Of a stretch of 64,000 nucleotides of DNA, positions 22,601 to 34,910 are shown in pieces. Within the stretch, counting starts at the first letter, position 1. Every line of letters begins with the position of its first letter. The notes beneath the pieces were generated by a model. It saw only the letters and a list, made by a program, of their open reading frames with translations, did not search any database and was not told the origin of the DNA. This DNA is from Nemertoderma westbladi. Its lineage: Eukaryota > Xenacoelomorpha > Nemertodermatida > Nemertodermatidae. The stretch is from assembly GCA_032718475.1 (NCBI GenBank), contig JAUCBJ010005139.1:1-64000 (forward strand). Direction: 5' to 3'. The translations under genes and the position numbers were made by a program.

Positions 22601-25600
22601 ATTATCCGATACTACAATAAACTATATCCAATATATTATCCGATATAATACATAAACTATATCATATATATTATCCGATATACTACATAAACTATATCCA
22701 ATATATTATCCGATAAAATACAATAAACTATATCCAATATATTATCCGATACTACAATAAACTATATCCAATATATTATCCGATATACTACATAAACTAT
22801 ATCCAATATATTATCCGATATAATACAATAAACTATATCCAATATATTATCCGATACTACAATAAACTATATCCAATATATTATCCGATATACTACATAA
22901 ACTATATCCAATATATTATCCGATATAATACAATAAACTATATCCAATATATTATCCGATATAATACAATAAACTATATCCAATATATTATCCGATATAC
23001 TACAATAAACTATATCCAATATATTATCCGATACTACAATAAACTATATCCAATATATTATCCGATACTACAATAAACTATATCCAATATATTATCCGAT
23101 ATAATACAATAAACTATATCCAATATATTATCCGATACTACAATAAACTATATCCAATATATTATCCGATATACTACAATAAACTATATCCAATATATTA
23201 TCCGATATAATACAATAAACTATATCCAATATATTATCCGATATAATACAATAAACTATATCCAATATATTATCCGATACTACATAATAAACTATATCCA
23301 ATATATTATCCGATATAATACAATAAACTATATCCAATATATTATCCGATACTACAATAAACTATATCCAATATATTATCCGATACTACAATAAACTATA
23401 TCCAATATATTATCCGATATAATACAATAAACTATATCCAATATATTATCCGATATAATACAATAAACTATATCCAATATATTATCCGATACTACAATAA
23501 ACTATATCCAATATATTATCCGATATACTACATAAACTATATCCAATATATTATCCGATATAATACAATAAACTATATCCAATATATTATCCGATATAAT
23601 ACATAAACTATATCCAATATATTATCCGATATAATACAATAAACTATATCCAATATATTATCCGATACTACAATAAACTATATCCAATATATTATCCGAT
23701 ACTACAATAAACTATATCCAATATATTATCCGATATAATACATAAACTATATCATATATATTATCCGATATACTACATAAACTATATCCAATATATTATC
23801 CGATAAAATACAATAAACTATATCCAATATATTATCCGATACTACAATAAACTATATCCAATATATTATCCGATATACTACATAAACTATATCCAATATA
23901 TTATCCGATATAATACAATAAACTATATCCAATATATTATCCGATACTACAATAAACTATATCCAATATATTATCCAATATACTACATAAACTATATCCA
24001 ATATATTATCCGATATAATACAATAAACTATATCCAATATATTATCCGATATAATACAATAAACTATATCCAATATATTATCCGATATACTACAATAAAC
24101 TATATCCAATATATTATCCGATACTACAATAAACTATATCCAATATATTATCCGATACTACAATAAAATATATCCAATATATTATCCGATATAATACAAT
24201 AAACTATATCCAATATATTATCCGATACTACAATAAACTATATCCAATATATTATCCGATATACTACAATAAACTATATCCAATATATTATCCGATATAA
24301 TACAATAAACTATATCCAATATATTATCCGATATAATACAATAAACTATATCCAATATATTATCCGATACTACATAATAAACTATATCCAATATATTATC
24401 CGATATAATACAATAAACTATATCCAATATATTATCCGATACTACAATAAACTATATCCAATATATTATCCGATACTACAATAAACTATATCCAATATAT
24501 TATCCGATATACTACAATAAACTATATCCAATATATTATCCGATATAATACAATAAACTATATCCAATATATTATCCGATATAATACAATAAACTATATC
24601 CAATATATTATCCGATACTACATAATAAACTATATCCAATATATTATCCGATATAATACAATAAACTATATCCAATATATTATCCGATACTACATAATAA
24701 ACTATATCCAATATATTATCCGATATAATACAATAAACTATATCTGCAATATATTATCCGATATAATACAATAAACTATATCCACTATATTATCCGATAT
24801 AATACAATAAACTATATCCAATATATTATCCGAATATACTACAATAAACTATATCCAATATATTATCCGATATAATACAATAAACTATATCCAATATATT
24901 ATCCGATATACTACATAATAAACTATATCCAATATATTATCCGATACTACAATAAACTATATCCAATATATTATCCGATATAATACAATAAACTATATCC
25001 AATATATTATCCGATATACTACATAATAAACTATATCCAATATATTATCCGATATACTACATAATAAACTATATCCAATATATTATCCGATACTACAATA
25101 AACTATATCCAATATATTATCCGATATAATACAATAAACTATATCCAATATATTATCCGATATACTACATAATAAACTATATCCAATATATTATCTGATA
25201 CTACAATAAACTATATCCAATATATTATCCGATACTACATAATAAACTATATCCAATATATTATCCGATATATTACATAATAAACTATATCCAATATATT
25301 ATCCGATATAATACAATAAACTATATCCAATATATTATCCGATACTACAATAAACTATATCCAATATATTATCCGATACTACAATAAACTATATCCAATA
25401 TATTATCCGATACTACAATAAACTATATCCAATATATTATCCGATACTACAATAAACTATATCCAATATATTATCCGATACTACAATAAACTATATCCAA
25501 TATATTATCCGATACTACAATAAACTATATCCAATATATTATCCCATATAATACAATAAACTATATCCAATATATTATCTGATATAATACAATAAACTAT

Positions 25601-26470
25601 ATCCAATATATTATCTGATACTACAATAAACTATATCCAATATATTATCCGATATACTACATAATAAACTATATCCAATATATTATCCGATATACTACAA
25701 TAAACTATATCCAATATATTATCCGATACTACAATAAACTATATCCAATATATTATCCGATACTACAATAAACTATATCCAATATATTATCCGATATACT
25801 ACATAATAAACTATATCCAATATATTATCCGATACTACAATAAACTATATCCAATATATTATCCGATATACTACATAATAAACTATATCCAATATATTAT
25901 CCGAAACTACAATAAACTATATCCAATATATTTATTATCCGATATACTACATAATAAACTATATCCAATATATTATCCGATATACTACATAATAAACTAT
26001 ATCCAATATATTATCCGATACTACAATAAACTATATCCAATATATTATCCAATACTACAATAAACTATATCCAATATATTATCCGATATAATACAATAAA
26101 CTATATCCAATATATTATCCGATACTACAATAAACTATATCCAATATATTATCCGATATACTACATAATAAACTATATCCAATATATTATCCGATACTAC
26201 AATAAACTATATCCAATATATTATCCGATATACTACATAATAAACTATATCCAATATATTATCCGATATAATACAATAAACTATATCCAATATATTATCT
26301 GATACTACAATAAACTATATCCAATATATTATCCGATATACTACATAATAAACTATATCCAATATATTATCCGATATACTACAATAAACTATATCCAATA
26401 TATTATCCGATACTACAATAAACTATATCCAATATATTATCCGATACTACAATAAACTATATCCAATATA

Positions 26471-27313
26471 TGTGGCTGGCCACGAGAAAAGGGACCTTAT
26501 GTCACCGGAGGTCGATTTTGAGTTATTAGGCCTATGAGATGCAGAATTTTCCAGAGATTTTAACAAAAAAAACAGTGTCTCAATATCTATTTCCAAAAAA
26601 AAGTTATAGCGATTTATGTCAAGGTGAATCGGGTAGCAAAAAAAATTTTATTAATAGCGGTTATAATAAGCGATTATTTAAAAAAATGGAAAATATTAAT
26701 AATATCATAGCAATTCTTACTATATAGTTAGGCAGCTCAATGTTATTCGGCTTTTTATACAACTTTTAACAATTTGAAACTAATATTGTTCATGAACTAT
26801 TTTAACAAAAATTTTGCAAAATTTTCAAAAAAACATGAAACCAAAAATTTTTTTTTTTAATTTAAAATTTTTTCAAAAAGATAAATTTTTTTAACAAAAT
26901 TTAAAATTATTTGTATTTTGAATTCTTTATTGGGATTACAAAATTTAAGAACTAACGAAGATTAATTAAGAAAATGACAGCCATATTGCATTTAAAAAAT
27001 AACTGTAGGCCTACAGTACCTACATAATACAGTAGTACAATTACAGTACAATTTATTACAGTCCTAAATTAAGACATGAAAACCCTAAGACAGTGTTATA
27101 TACAACACTGCAACATCATATATTGCTTCCTGTAATTAGTTATTTCCTAGGTATATTGAATATCAGAACCAATTTGAATTTCCCTCATCGTTTTATACAT
27201 TTCTAAATTGATAATCCAATTAAATTTGTTTAAAAATAGAGGGAAACTTTAAACGCGATTATCTCAGAATCAGGTTTTGCGACATAAGGTCCCTTTTCTC
27301 GTGGCCAGCCACA
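26471..27313. mobile_element. MITE with perfect 33-bp terminal inverted repeats and TA target duplication
   Basis: The left end starts TGTGGCTGGCCACGAGAAAA and continues to GGGACCTTATGTC; the right end is its exact 33-base complement, ending TGGCCAGCCACA. The satellite sequence CCAATATATTATCC is split so that TA is present on both sides. A TA duplication fits Tc1/mariner-type or another TA-specific transposon. The interior is AT-rich with no transposase, only a 62-codon chance ORF. Perfect ends suggest a recent insertion. Confidence 0.9.
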
Positions 27314-30300
27314 TATTATCCGATATACTACATAATAAACTATATCCAATATATTATCTGATACTACAATAAACTATATCCAATATATTATCCGATATAC
27401 TACATAATAAACTATATCCAATATATTATCCGATACTACAATAAACTATATCCAATATATTATCCGATATACTACATAATAAACTATATCCAATATATTA
27501 TCCGATATACTACATAATAAACTATATCCAATATATTATCCGATACTACAATAAACTATATCCAATATATTATCCGATACTACAATAAACTATATCCAAT
27601 ATATTATCCGATATAATACAATAAACTATATCCAATATATTATCCGATACTACAATAAACTATATCCAATATATTATCCGATATACTACATAATAAACTA
27701 TATCCAATATATTATCCGATACTACAATAAACTATATCCAATATATTATCCGATATACTACATAATAAACTATATCCAATATATTATCCGATATAATACA
27801 ATAAACTATATCCAATATATTATCCGATATAATACAATAAACTATATCCAATATATTATCCGATATAATACAATAAACTATATCCAATATATTATCCGAT
27901 ACTACAATAAACTATATCCAATATATTATCCGATATAATACAATAAACTATATCCAATATATTATCCGATATAATACAATAAACTATATCCAATATATTA
28001 TCCGATACTACAATAAACTATATCCAATATATTATCCGATATACTGCATAATAAACTATATCCAATATATTATCTGATACTACAATAAACTATATCCAAT
28101 ATATTATCCGATATACTACATAATAAACTATATCCAATATATTATCCAATACTACAATAAACTATATCCAATATATTATCCGATACTACAATAAACTATA
28201 TCCAATATATTATCCGATACTACAATAAACTATATCCAATATATTATCCGATATACTACATAAACTATATCCAATATATTATCCGATACTGCAATAAACT
28301 ATATCCAATATATTATCCGATACTACAATAAACTATATCCAATATATTATCCGATATAATACAATAAACTATATCCAATATATTATCCGATACTACAATA
28401 AACTATATCCAATATATTATCCGATACTACAATAAACTATATCCAATATATTATCCGATACTACAATAAACTATATCCAATATATTATCCGATACTACAA
28501 TAAACTATATCCAATATATTATCCGATACTACAATAAACTATATCCAATATATTATCCGATACTACAATAAACTATATCCAATATATTATCCGATATAAT
28601 ACAATAAACTATATCCAATATATTATCCGATATAATACAATAAACTATATCCAATATATTATCTGATATAATACAATAAACTATATCCAATATATTATCC
28701 GATATAATACAATAAACTATATCCAATATATTATCCGATATAATACAATATACTATATCCAATATATTACCCGATATAATACAATAAACTATATCCAATA
28801 TATTATCTGATACTATAATAAACTATATCCTATATATTATCCGATACTACAATAAACTATATCCAATATATTATCCGATACTACAATAAACTATATCCAA
28901 TATATTATCCGATATACTACATAATAAACTATATCCAATATATTATCCGATATAATACAATAAACTATATCCAATATATTATCCGATACTACAATAAACT
29001 ATATCCAATATATTATCCGATATAATACAATAAACTATATCCAATATATTATCCGATATACTACATAATAAACTATATCCAATATATTATCCGATATAAT
29101 ACAATATACTATATCCAATATATTATCCGATACTACAATAAACTATATCCAATATATTATCCGATACTACAATAAACTATATCCAATATATTATCCGATA
29201 TAATACAATAAACTATATCCAATATATTATCCGATACTACAATAAACTATATCCAATATATTATCCGATATAATATAATAAACTATATCCAATATATTAT
29301 CCGATATAATACAATAAACTATATCCAATATATTATCCGATATAATACAATAAACTATATCCAATATATTATCCGATATAATACAATAAACTATATCCAA
29401 TATATTATCCGATACTACAATAAACTATATCCAATATATTATCCGATATAATACAATAAACTATATCCAATATATTATCCGATACTACAATAAACTATAT
29501 CCAATATATTATCCGATATAATACAATAAACTATATCCAATATATTATCCGATACTACAATAAACTACATCCAATATATTATCTGATACTACAATAAACT
29601 ATATCCAATATATTATCCGATACTACAATAAACTATATCCAATATATTATCCGATATAATACAATAAACTATATCCAATATATTATCCGATATAATACAA
29701 TAAACTATATCCAATATATTATCCGATACTACAATAAACTATATCCAATATATTATCCGATATAATACAATAAACTATATCCAATATATTATCCGATACT
29801 ACAATAAACTATATCCAATATATTATCCGATATAATACAATAAACTATATCCAATATATTATCCGATATAATACAATAAACTATATCCAATATATTATCC
29901 GATATAATACAATAAACTATATCCAATATATTATCCGATACTACAATAAACTATATCCAATATATTATCCGATACTACAATAAACTATATCCAATATATT
30001 ATCCGATATAATACAATAAACTATATCCAATATATTATCCGATACTACAATAAACTATATCCAATATATTATCCGATATAATACAATAAACTATATCCAA
30101 TATATTATCCGATATAATACAATAAACTATATCCAATATATTATCCGATACTACAATAAACTATATCCAATATATTATCCGATACTACAATAAACTATAT
30201 CCAATATATTATCCGATATACTACATAAACTATATCCAATATATTATCCGATATATTACAATAAACTATATCCAATATATTATCCGATACTACAATAAAC

Positions 30301-31044
30301 TATATCCAATATATTATCCGATACTACAATAAACTATATCCAATATATTATCCGATATAATACAATAAACTATATCCAATATATTATCCGATATAATACA
30401 ATAAACTATATCCAATATATTATCTGATACTACAATAAACTATATCCAATATATTATCCGATACTACAATAAACTATATCCAATATATTATCCGATACTA
30501 CAATAAACTATATCCAATATATTATCCGATATAATACAATAAACTATATCCAATATATTATCCGATACTACAATAAACTATATCCAATATATTATCCGAT
30601 ATAATACAATAAACTATATCCAATATATTATCCGATATAATACAATAAACTATATCCAATATATTATCCGATACTACAATAAACTATATCCAATATATTA
30701 TCCGATACTACAATAAACTATATCCAATATATTATACGATATACTACATAAACTATATCCAATATATTACAATAAACTATATCCAATATATTATCCGATA
30801 CTACAATAAACTATATCCAATATATTATCCGATATAATACAATAAACTATATCCAATATATTATCCGATACCACAATAAACTATATCCAATATATTATCC
30901 GATACTACAATAAACTATATCCAATATATTATCCGATATAATACAATAAACTATATCCAATATATTATCCGATATAATACAATAAACTATATCCAATATA
31001 TTATCCGATATACTACAAAATTAATCTAAATTCAATATATATTA

Positions 31045-31410
31045 ACTATTAATAACCAGTCGGGCCTGGCTATATTATTATAACATGGCACCAAACACCA
31101 CCATAAATATAAGCTAACTTATTTATAACATAATTTATGTCATTTTTACATTTATTTATACAGCAACTAATATAATTTGTGCGGTTTCTATCACTTATAA
31201 TGTATATACAATAATTTCGTAATGTTGAAATTTTGGAATAAAACGACTGTACATACTTGTTACAAAGTACTTTACAGTGTTCTGATCCACATGGCTTTAT
31301 TTTCACTCACTCACTAACGTTCGTTTGTGTAACAAAGCCACTCGGATCATCACACTGTAAAGTGCTACTTTACACACAAGTATGTAAATAGTTATTACAA
31401 TGAAGGGTAT
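31045..31410 (-). repeat. Dispersed repeat, copy 2 (inverted)
   Basis: Reverse complement of the repeat at 9630-9992, with scattered substitutions and small indels. It starts just after the AATAAA array ends. The two copies are inverted relative to each other, 21 kb apart, and bracket the 3' part of DAW1 and its arrays. Confidence 0.75.
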
Positions 31411-33849
31411 ATTTAGGAAAATATAGCTTGGGATATTTAAATAAATCCTGTCATACGGACAATGAATACTGTAATATTATTCTTCAGAATGAATTTGCAC
31501 CTCCCCAAAAGGGAGATGCTGCTAGGGTACTTACTTTTGGGGTTGTCTGCTGCTACTAGTGATGGAAGTTTTCCGGAAAAGTTTCTAATTTTCCTGACTT
31601 TTATGTATATTTTACCATAACAAGAGCAACGCGATGAGCAACTGAGAAGGAATCTCTGGTTTATGTAGAATACAGGTTTTTTTGGTTTTTGGAAGACAAA
31701 TAAGCTAGAAAAATTAATTCACTATTATTTTTACGGTCCTCAAGAAGACTATAAATTCAGCTCCTATTTTATACCAGATTGGTCTTCCGTTTGTCCAAAA
31801 TTGTAAATTCAAATTCGCTGGACCTAGGGCCACTTTTTTAGAACACTATCGATCTTTGACATGCACTTTTCTTCGAAAAATTGCAGCAATAAACGAAAAA
31901 TTGGTAAAATCTGAAATTTTATATTTGAAGGAAATTTCCGAATGTTCCGGGCCGAGTAACTCAAAAAATCTTGAGATTGACCTTGAAGCAAACCTTCAAT
32001 CTATTTTACTAGTATTCCTATCTGAAATATTTCAAGGTCAACCTTAATGTAGACTTCAGATTTTCCTCAAGGTAAACTTGAAATTTCAATCCGGTAACAC
32101 AAAAAATCTTGACTTGAGTTTAATTCAAGATTCGAGATAAATTTCAAGGTAGCCATAGAGGTACCTTCAAATTTCAAGGTATCTCAAATCATCGTTTTAG
32201 CTGTTACTGTTAGCCTACTGCTACCGGTACAACAAAAGAGCCATTTTTGCAGAATGCCTCCACCCCGAAATGTTTTTGAACTTTGAAAGCAATTATCTCT
32301 GAATGACATTTTTTCACACGAAAAATACTATCGTTTTTTGTAATTTTATATTTTTTGGTAATTTCATAAGCTTAAGTAAATTTCGGCCAGTTGTCTTGAT
32401 TACATACCGGTAATATTTATCATTTTTTTCCAATGAAAAGTTAGAAAAAACATGGGATTTTTCTTTTTAATTTTTTTTTTACAAAATTGGCAATTATCAG
32501 ATATGGAAAATTAAAACATAAAAAGTGGCCAAAAATATGATGAAAATGAACATGCTGGTTTCAAAAAATGTGGTATCGAAAGATTCACTGCATAACCTAG
32601 GCAACTGCTGAAATAAACAAATACTTCTTCCATCTTTAATACTCAAGGTGAGCCTTGAAATTTCAAGTATCACCTTGACTAAGTATTGCTTTGAGTTACC
32701 CGCTTGACTGAAACTCAAGAAAATCTTAGTCAAGGTAAAACTTGAGTTTCAAGGTGACCTTGAAGTGGATTTCAAGGTAAAACTTGAGTTTCAAGGTGAC
32801 CTTGAAGTGGATTTCAAGGTCAATCTCAAGATTTTTTGAGTTACTCAGCCCCGGTCTCCCATCCCTAACTGATGATACTTTATCTGGTCTACTATAATAG
32901 CAAATTTATTTAATTGTTTTTTTTTTTTGCAATATATGTGTTTTAGTGGCGTTTCTAGGTCTTGTTTAAATTAATATTTTTTTAAGAACTATAAAGTTAA
33001 CTGAAATATATATTCAAGGAATGTTGTTTGTTTATGTTATATATTTTTCTGTACATTACTTACTTTCCTTATATTTTGTTAATATTTTGCTTTGTTCATT
33101 TGTTAATGGCGTTGTATATGACTGTATATATTTTGTATACCATATATTATTTATAAAATAACATGACTATGAAATATATTAGAAATTCACTTTTATTACA
33201 CAAGTTTGTAAAGTTAAACAAAAACAAAAACGTTTAATGATTGTTTTATCTTAAAATTATTATGGAGACTGGGTAGGTTGAATCGTACCATTCCTGGTAC
33301 CATAGGTTGATTTGTACCCTCTTTCTTATCCTTCCTTCAGTTTTCATATCCAACCAACTGCAACATAAATTTATTGAGACCTGATCTGTTAAATGTTTTG
33401 TATTTTATCGAATTGTTTTTCTTGCATGAACCAGCTATTCTATTACAATTTTCATTCAACCTTTGCATCTATTCTATTAACTTTACTCTACTCAGGACAA
33501 ATTGAATTATCCCTGTAATTCACTTTCCTACACAATTTACCGCCTCCTCTGAGTGCAGTAAACAAACAAGGTTAAACTAAACACGATTGTGCAACCACAA
33601 TCAAGGCATTCACAACCGATCCCATTTCCATTGACACCATGGCCGCATAGAATTTAATTGTGTCCAACTATGAGTCCAACGTTGTACTTTTCTCGCTGTA
33701 GCTATGTTCGGGTTTTCTCTAGAGTCCCGATCAGCTCGTATACCAATCGTATTACCCACTGTGTAAATGTTTCTAGCAGTATTAATAGTCTATTTGGGCT
33801 TCCTTAATAAAATTATCTGTAATTGTCGAACCGAAAAGTGTTCCTACAG
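31411..33849. other. Repeat-rich intergenic stretch, no gene recognised
   Basis: AT-rich. Apart from the large inverted repeat at 31950-32853, I see no coding sequence with recognisable protein similarity; ORFs of 60-80 codons here look like chance. The last few dozen bases (33770-33849) end in TTCCTACAG, a plausible acceptor for the scramblase-like reading frame. Confidence 0.45.
31950..32853. repeat. Inverted-repeat element with ~38-bp arms
   Basis: The left arm GGCCGAGTAACTCAAAAAAT, continuing CTTGAGATTGACCTTGAA, is matched by its inverted complement at about 32813-32852 with one or two differences. The interior is packed with CTTGA / TCAAG words, including a 42-bp tandem duplication at 32733-32816. 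It is probably a foldback or MITE-like element. The true ends may lie further out, since ACTAGTGATGG at 31556 and CCATCCCTAA near 32860 also resemble each other. Confidence 0.6.
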
Positions 33850-34317
33850 GACAGCAAACCGTGGTAGAGCCAGATCTATGTACTGCACCACAGCAAATCG
33901 TGGAAGAGCCAGTGCGATGTACTGTACCACAGCAAACCGTGGTAGAGCCAGAGCGATGTACTGTACCACAGCAAACCGTGGTAGAGCCAGGGCGATGTAC
34001 TGTACCACAGCAAAGCGTGATAGAGCCAGAGCGATGTACTGTACCACAGCAAACCGTGGTAGAGCCAGAGCGATCTACTGTACCACAGCAAACCGTGGAA
34101 GAGCCAGAGCGATGTACTGCACCACATCAAACCGTGGTAGAGCCAGAGCGATGTACTGTACCACAGCAAACCGTGGAAGAGCCAGAGCGATGTACTGCAC
34201 CACAGCAAACCGTGGTAGAGCCTGAGCGATGTACTGTACCACAGCAAACCGTGGAATAGCCAGAGCGATGTACTGCACCACAGCAAACCGTGGTAGAGCC
34301 AGAGCGATGTACTGTAC
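33850..34317 (+). repeat. 39-bp in-frame exonic array, 12 copies
   Basis: Twelve 39-bp units (CAGCAAACCGTGGTAGAGCC, then AGAGCGATGTACTGTACCA). The unit is 13 codons; in the frame that continues into the scramblase-like exon it reads QQTVVEPERCTVP. That frame is open from the acceptor TTCCTACAG at 33841-33849, except for one TAG at 34257-34259 where GAA GAG became GAA TAG. Each unit boundary offers CTGTACCACAG|C, an acceptor-like site. The other frames are open only because 39 is divisible by 3. Confidence 0.9.
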
Positions 34318-34391
34318 CTTTTACATGTTCGACATGCACTGCACAATGCCTGTACATAACCGACCCAAATGACATATTTGGACAAGTCCAG
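34284..34391 (+). CDS. Partial phospholipid scramblase-like exon
   Basis: The last array unit runs into unique coding sequence: VEPERCTVPFTCSTC, then TAQCLYITDPNDIFGQVQ, then CAG|GTACAA, a plausible donor. The pattern (Arg-Cys, a Cys-rich patch, CL..I....P...I/F-G-V-Q) resembles the palmitoylated Cys-rich segment of phospholipid scramblases, where ...ITLERPLRC precedes a CCCPCCLQ stretch and a P..G..IGYV.Q strand. Scramblases are calcium-activated membrane proteins that move phospholipids between leaflets. I found no neighbouring exons, so this is a partial call from one short exon. I start it after the TAG, at the last acceptor-like CAG (34283). Confidence 0.38.
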
Positions 34392-34684
34392 GTACAAAAC
34401 ATTTTTTGGTGTTTATGCCGTTTCTAACGGTTAGTGTTTTTTAGTTAGGTTTTGTGGTTACGGTTGTGGAACACATTTTGTTGTTGATTGTCGCGCTTGT
34501 TTTGTTTTGTTTGAGCAACCAGAGGTGTAAAGTGAATTTTATAGCTTTCTTCCCTCATACCGACCCATTGATTTGTAATTATATTTATCGGGATCATCGG
34601 GAATAAAAGTATATTTATATCCTTGTAATAAATAAATAGTTAAATTTGCTACAAGACAAGGGAGAAAACATCAGTAGTGGTTGC

Positions 34685-34910
34685 CATAACTTTGTTTCTT
34701 TCATTAAGTATGATACATAACTTTGTTTCTTTCATTAAGTATGATACATAACTTTGTTTCTTTCATTAAGTATGATACATAACTTTGTTTCTTTCATTAA
34801 GTATGATACATAACTTTGTTTCTTTCATTAAGTATGATACATAACTTTGTTTCTTTCATTAAGTATGATACATAACTTTGTTTCTTTCATTAAGTATGAT
34901 ACATAACTTT
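34685..34910 (+). repeat. 31-bp array of a polypyrimidine-AG motif, 7 copies
   Basis: Seven identical 31-bp units (CATAACTTTGTTTCTTTCAT, then TAAGTATGATA) plus a partial eighth. Each contains TTTGTTTCTTTCATTAAG, which has the form of a 3' splice site. It lies 294 bases after the donor of the scramblase-like exon. I could not identify an exon downstream. Confidence 0.92.

Larger units (their letters stand above)
19665..31017 (+). repeat. 34-39-bp AATAAA-bearing satellite array, about 300 copies
   Basis: Units read AATAAACTATATCCAATATA, then TTATCCGATACTAC. Length variants arise in the last part (GATACTAC, GATATAATAC, GATATACTACAT). Nearly every unit carries AATAAA, so the array repeats the poly(A) signal that follows DAW1. 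Larger blocks recur: the rare words TATCTGCAATATA (20221, 22022) and TATCATATATATTATCC (20823, 22669, 23753) return at about 1.8 and 1.1 kb. An 843-bp MITE interrupts it at 26471-27313. Small minus-strand ORFs encoding repeated DNILDIVY words are artefacts. Confidence 0.95.

Noticed and set aside
19894-28798. Several minus-strand ORFs of 60-81 codons repeating DNILDIVYC
   Set aside because: By-products of ~35-bp satellite units. They recur wherever three unit lengths happen to sum to a multiple of 3.
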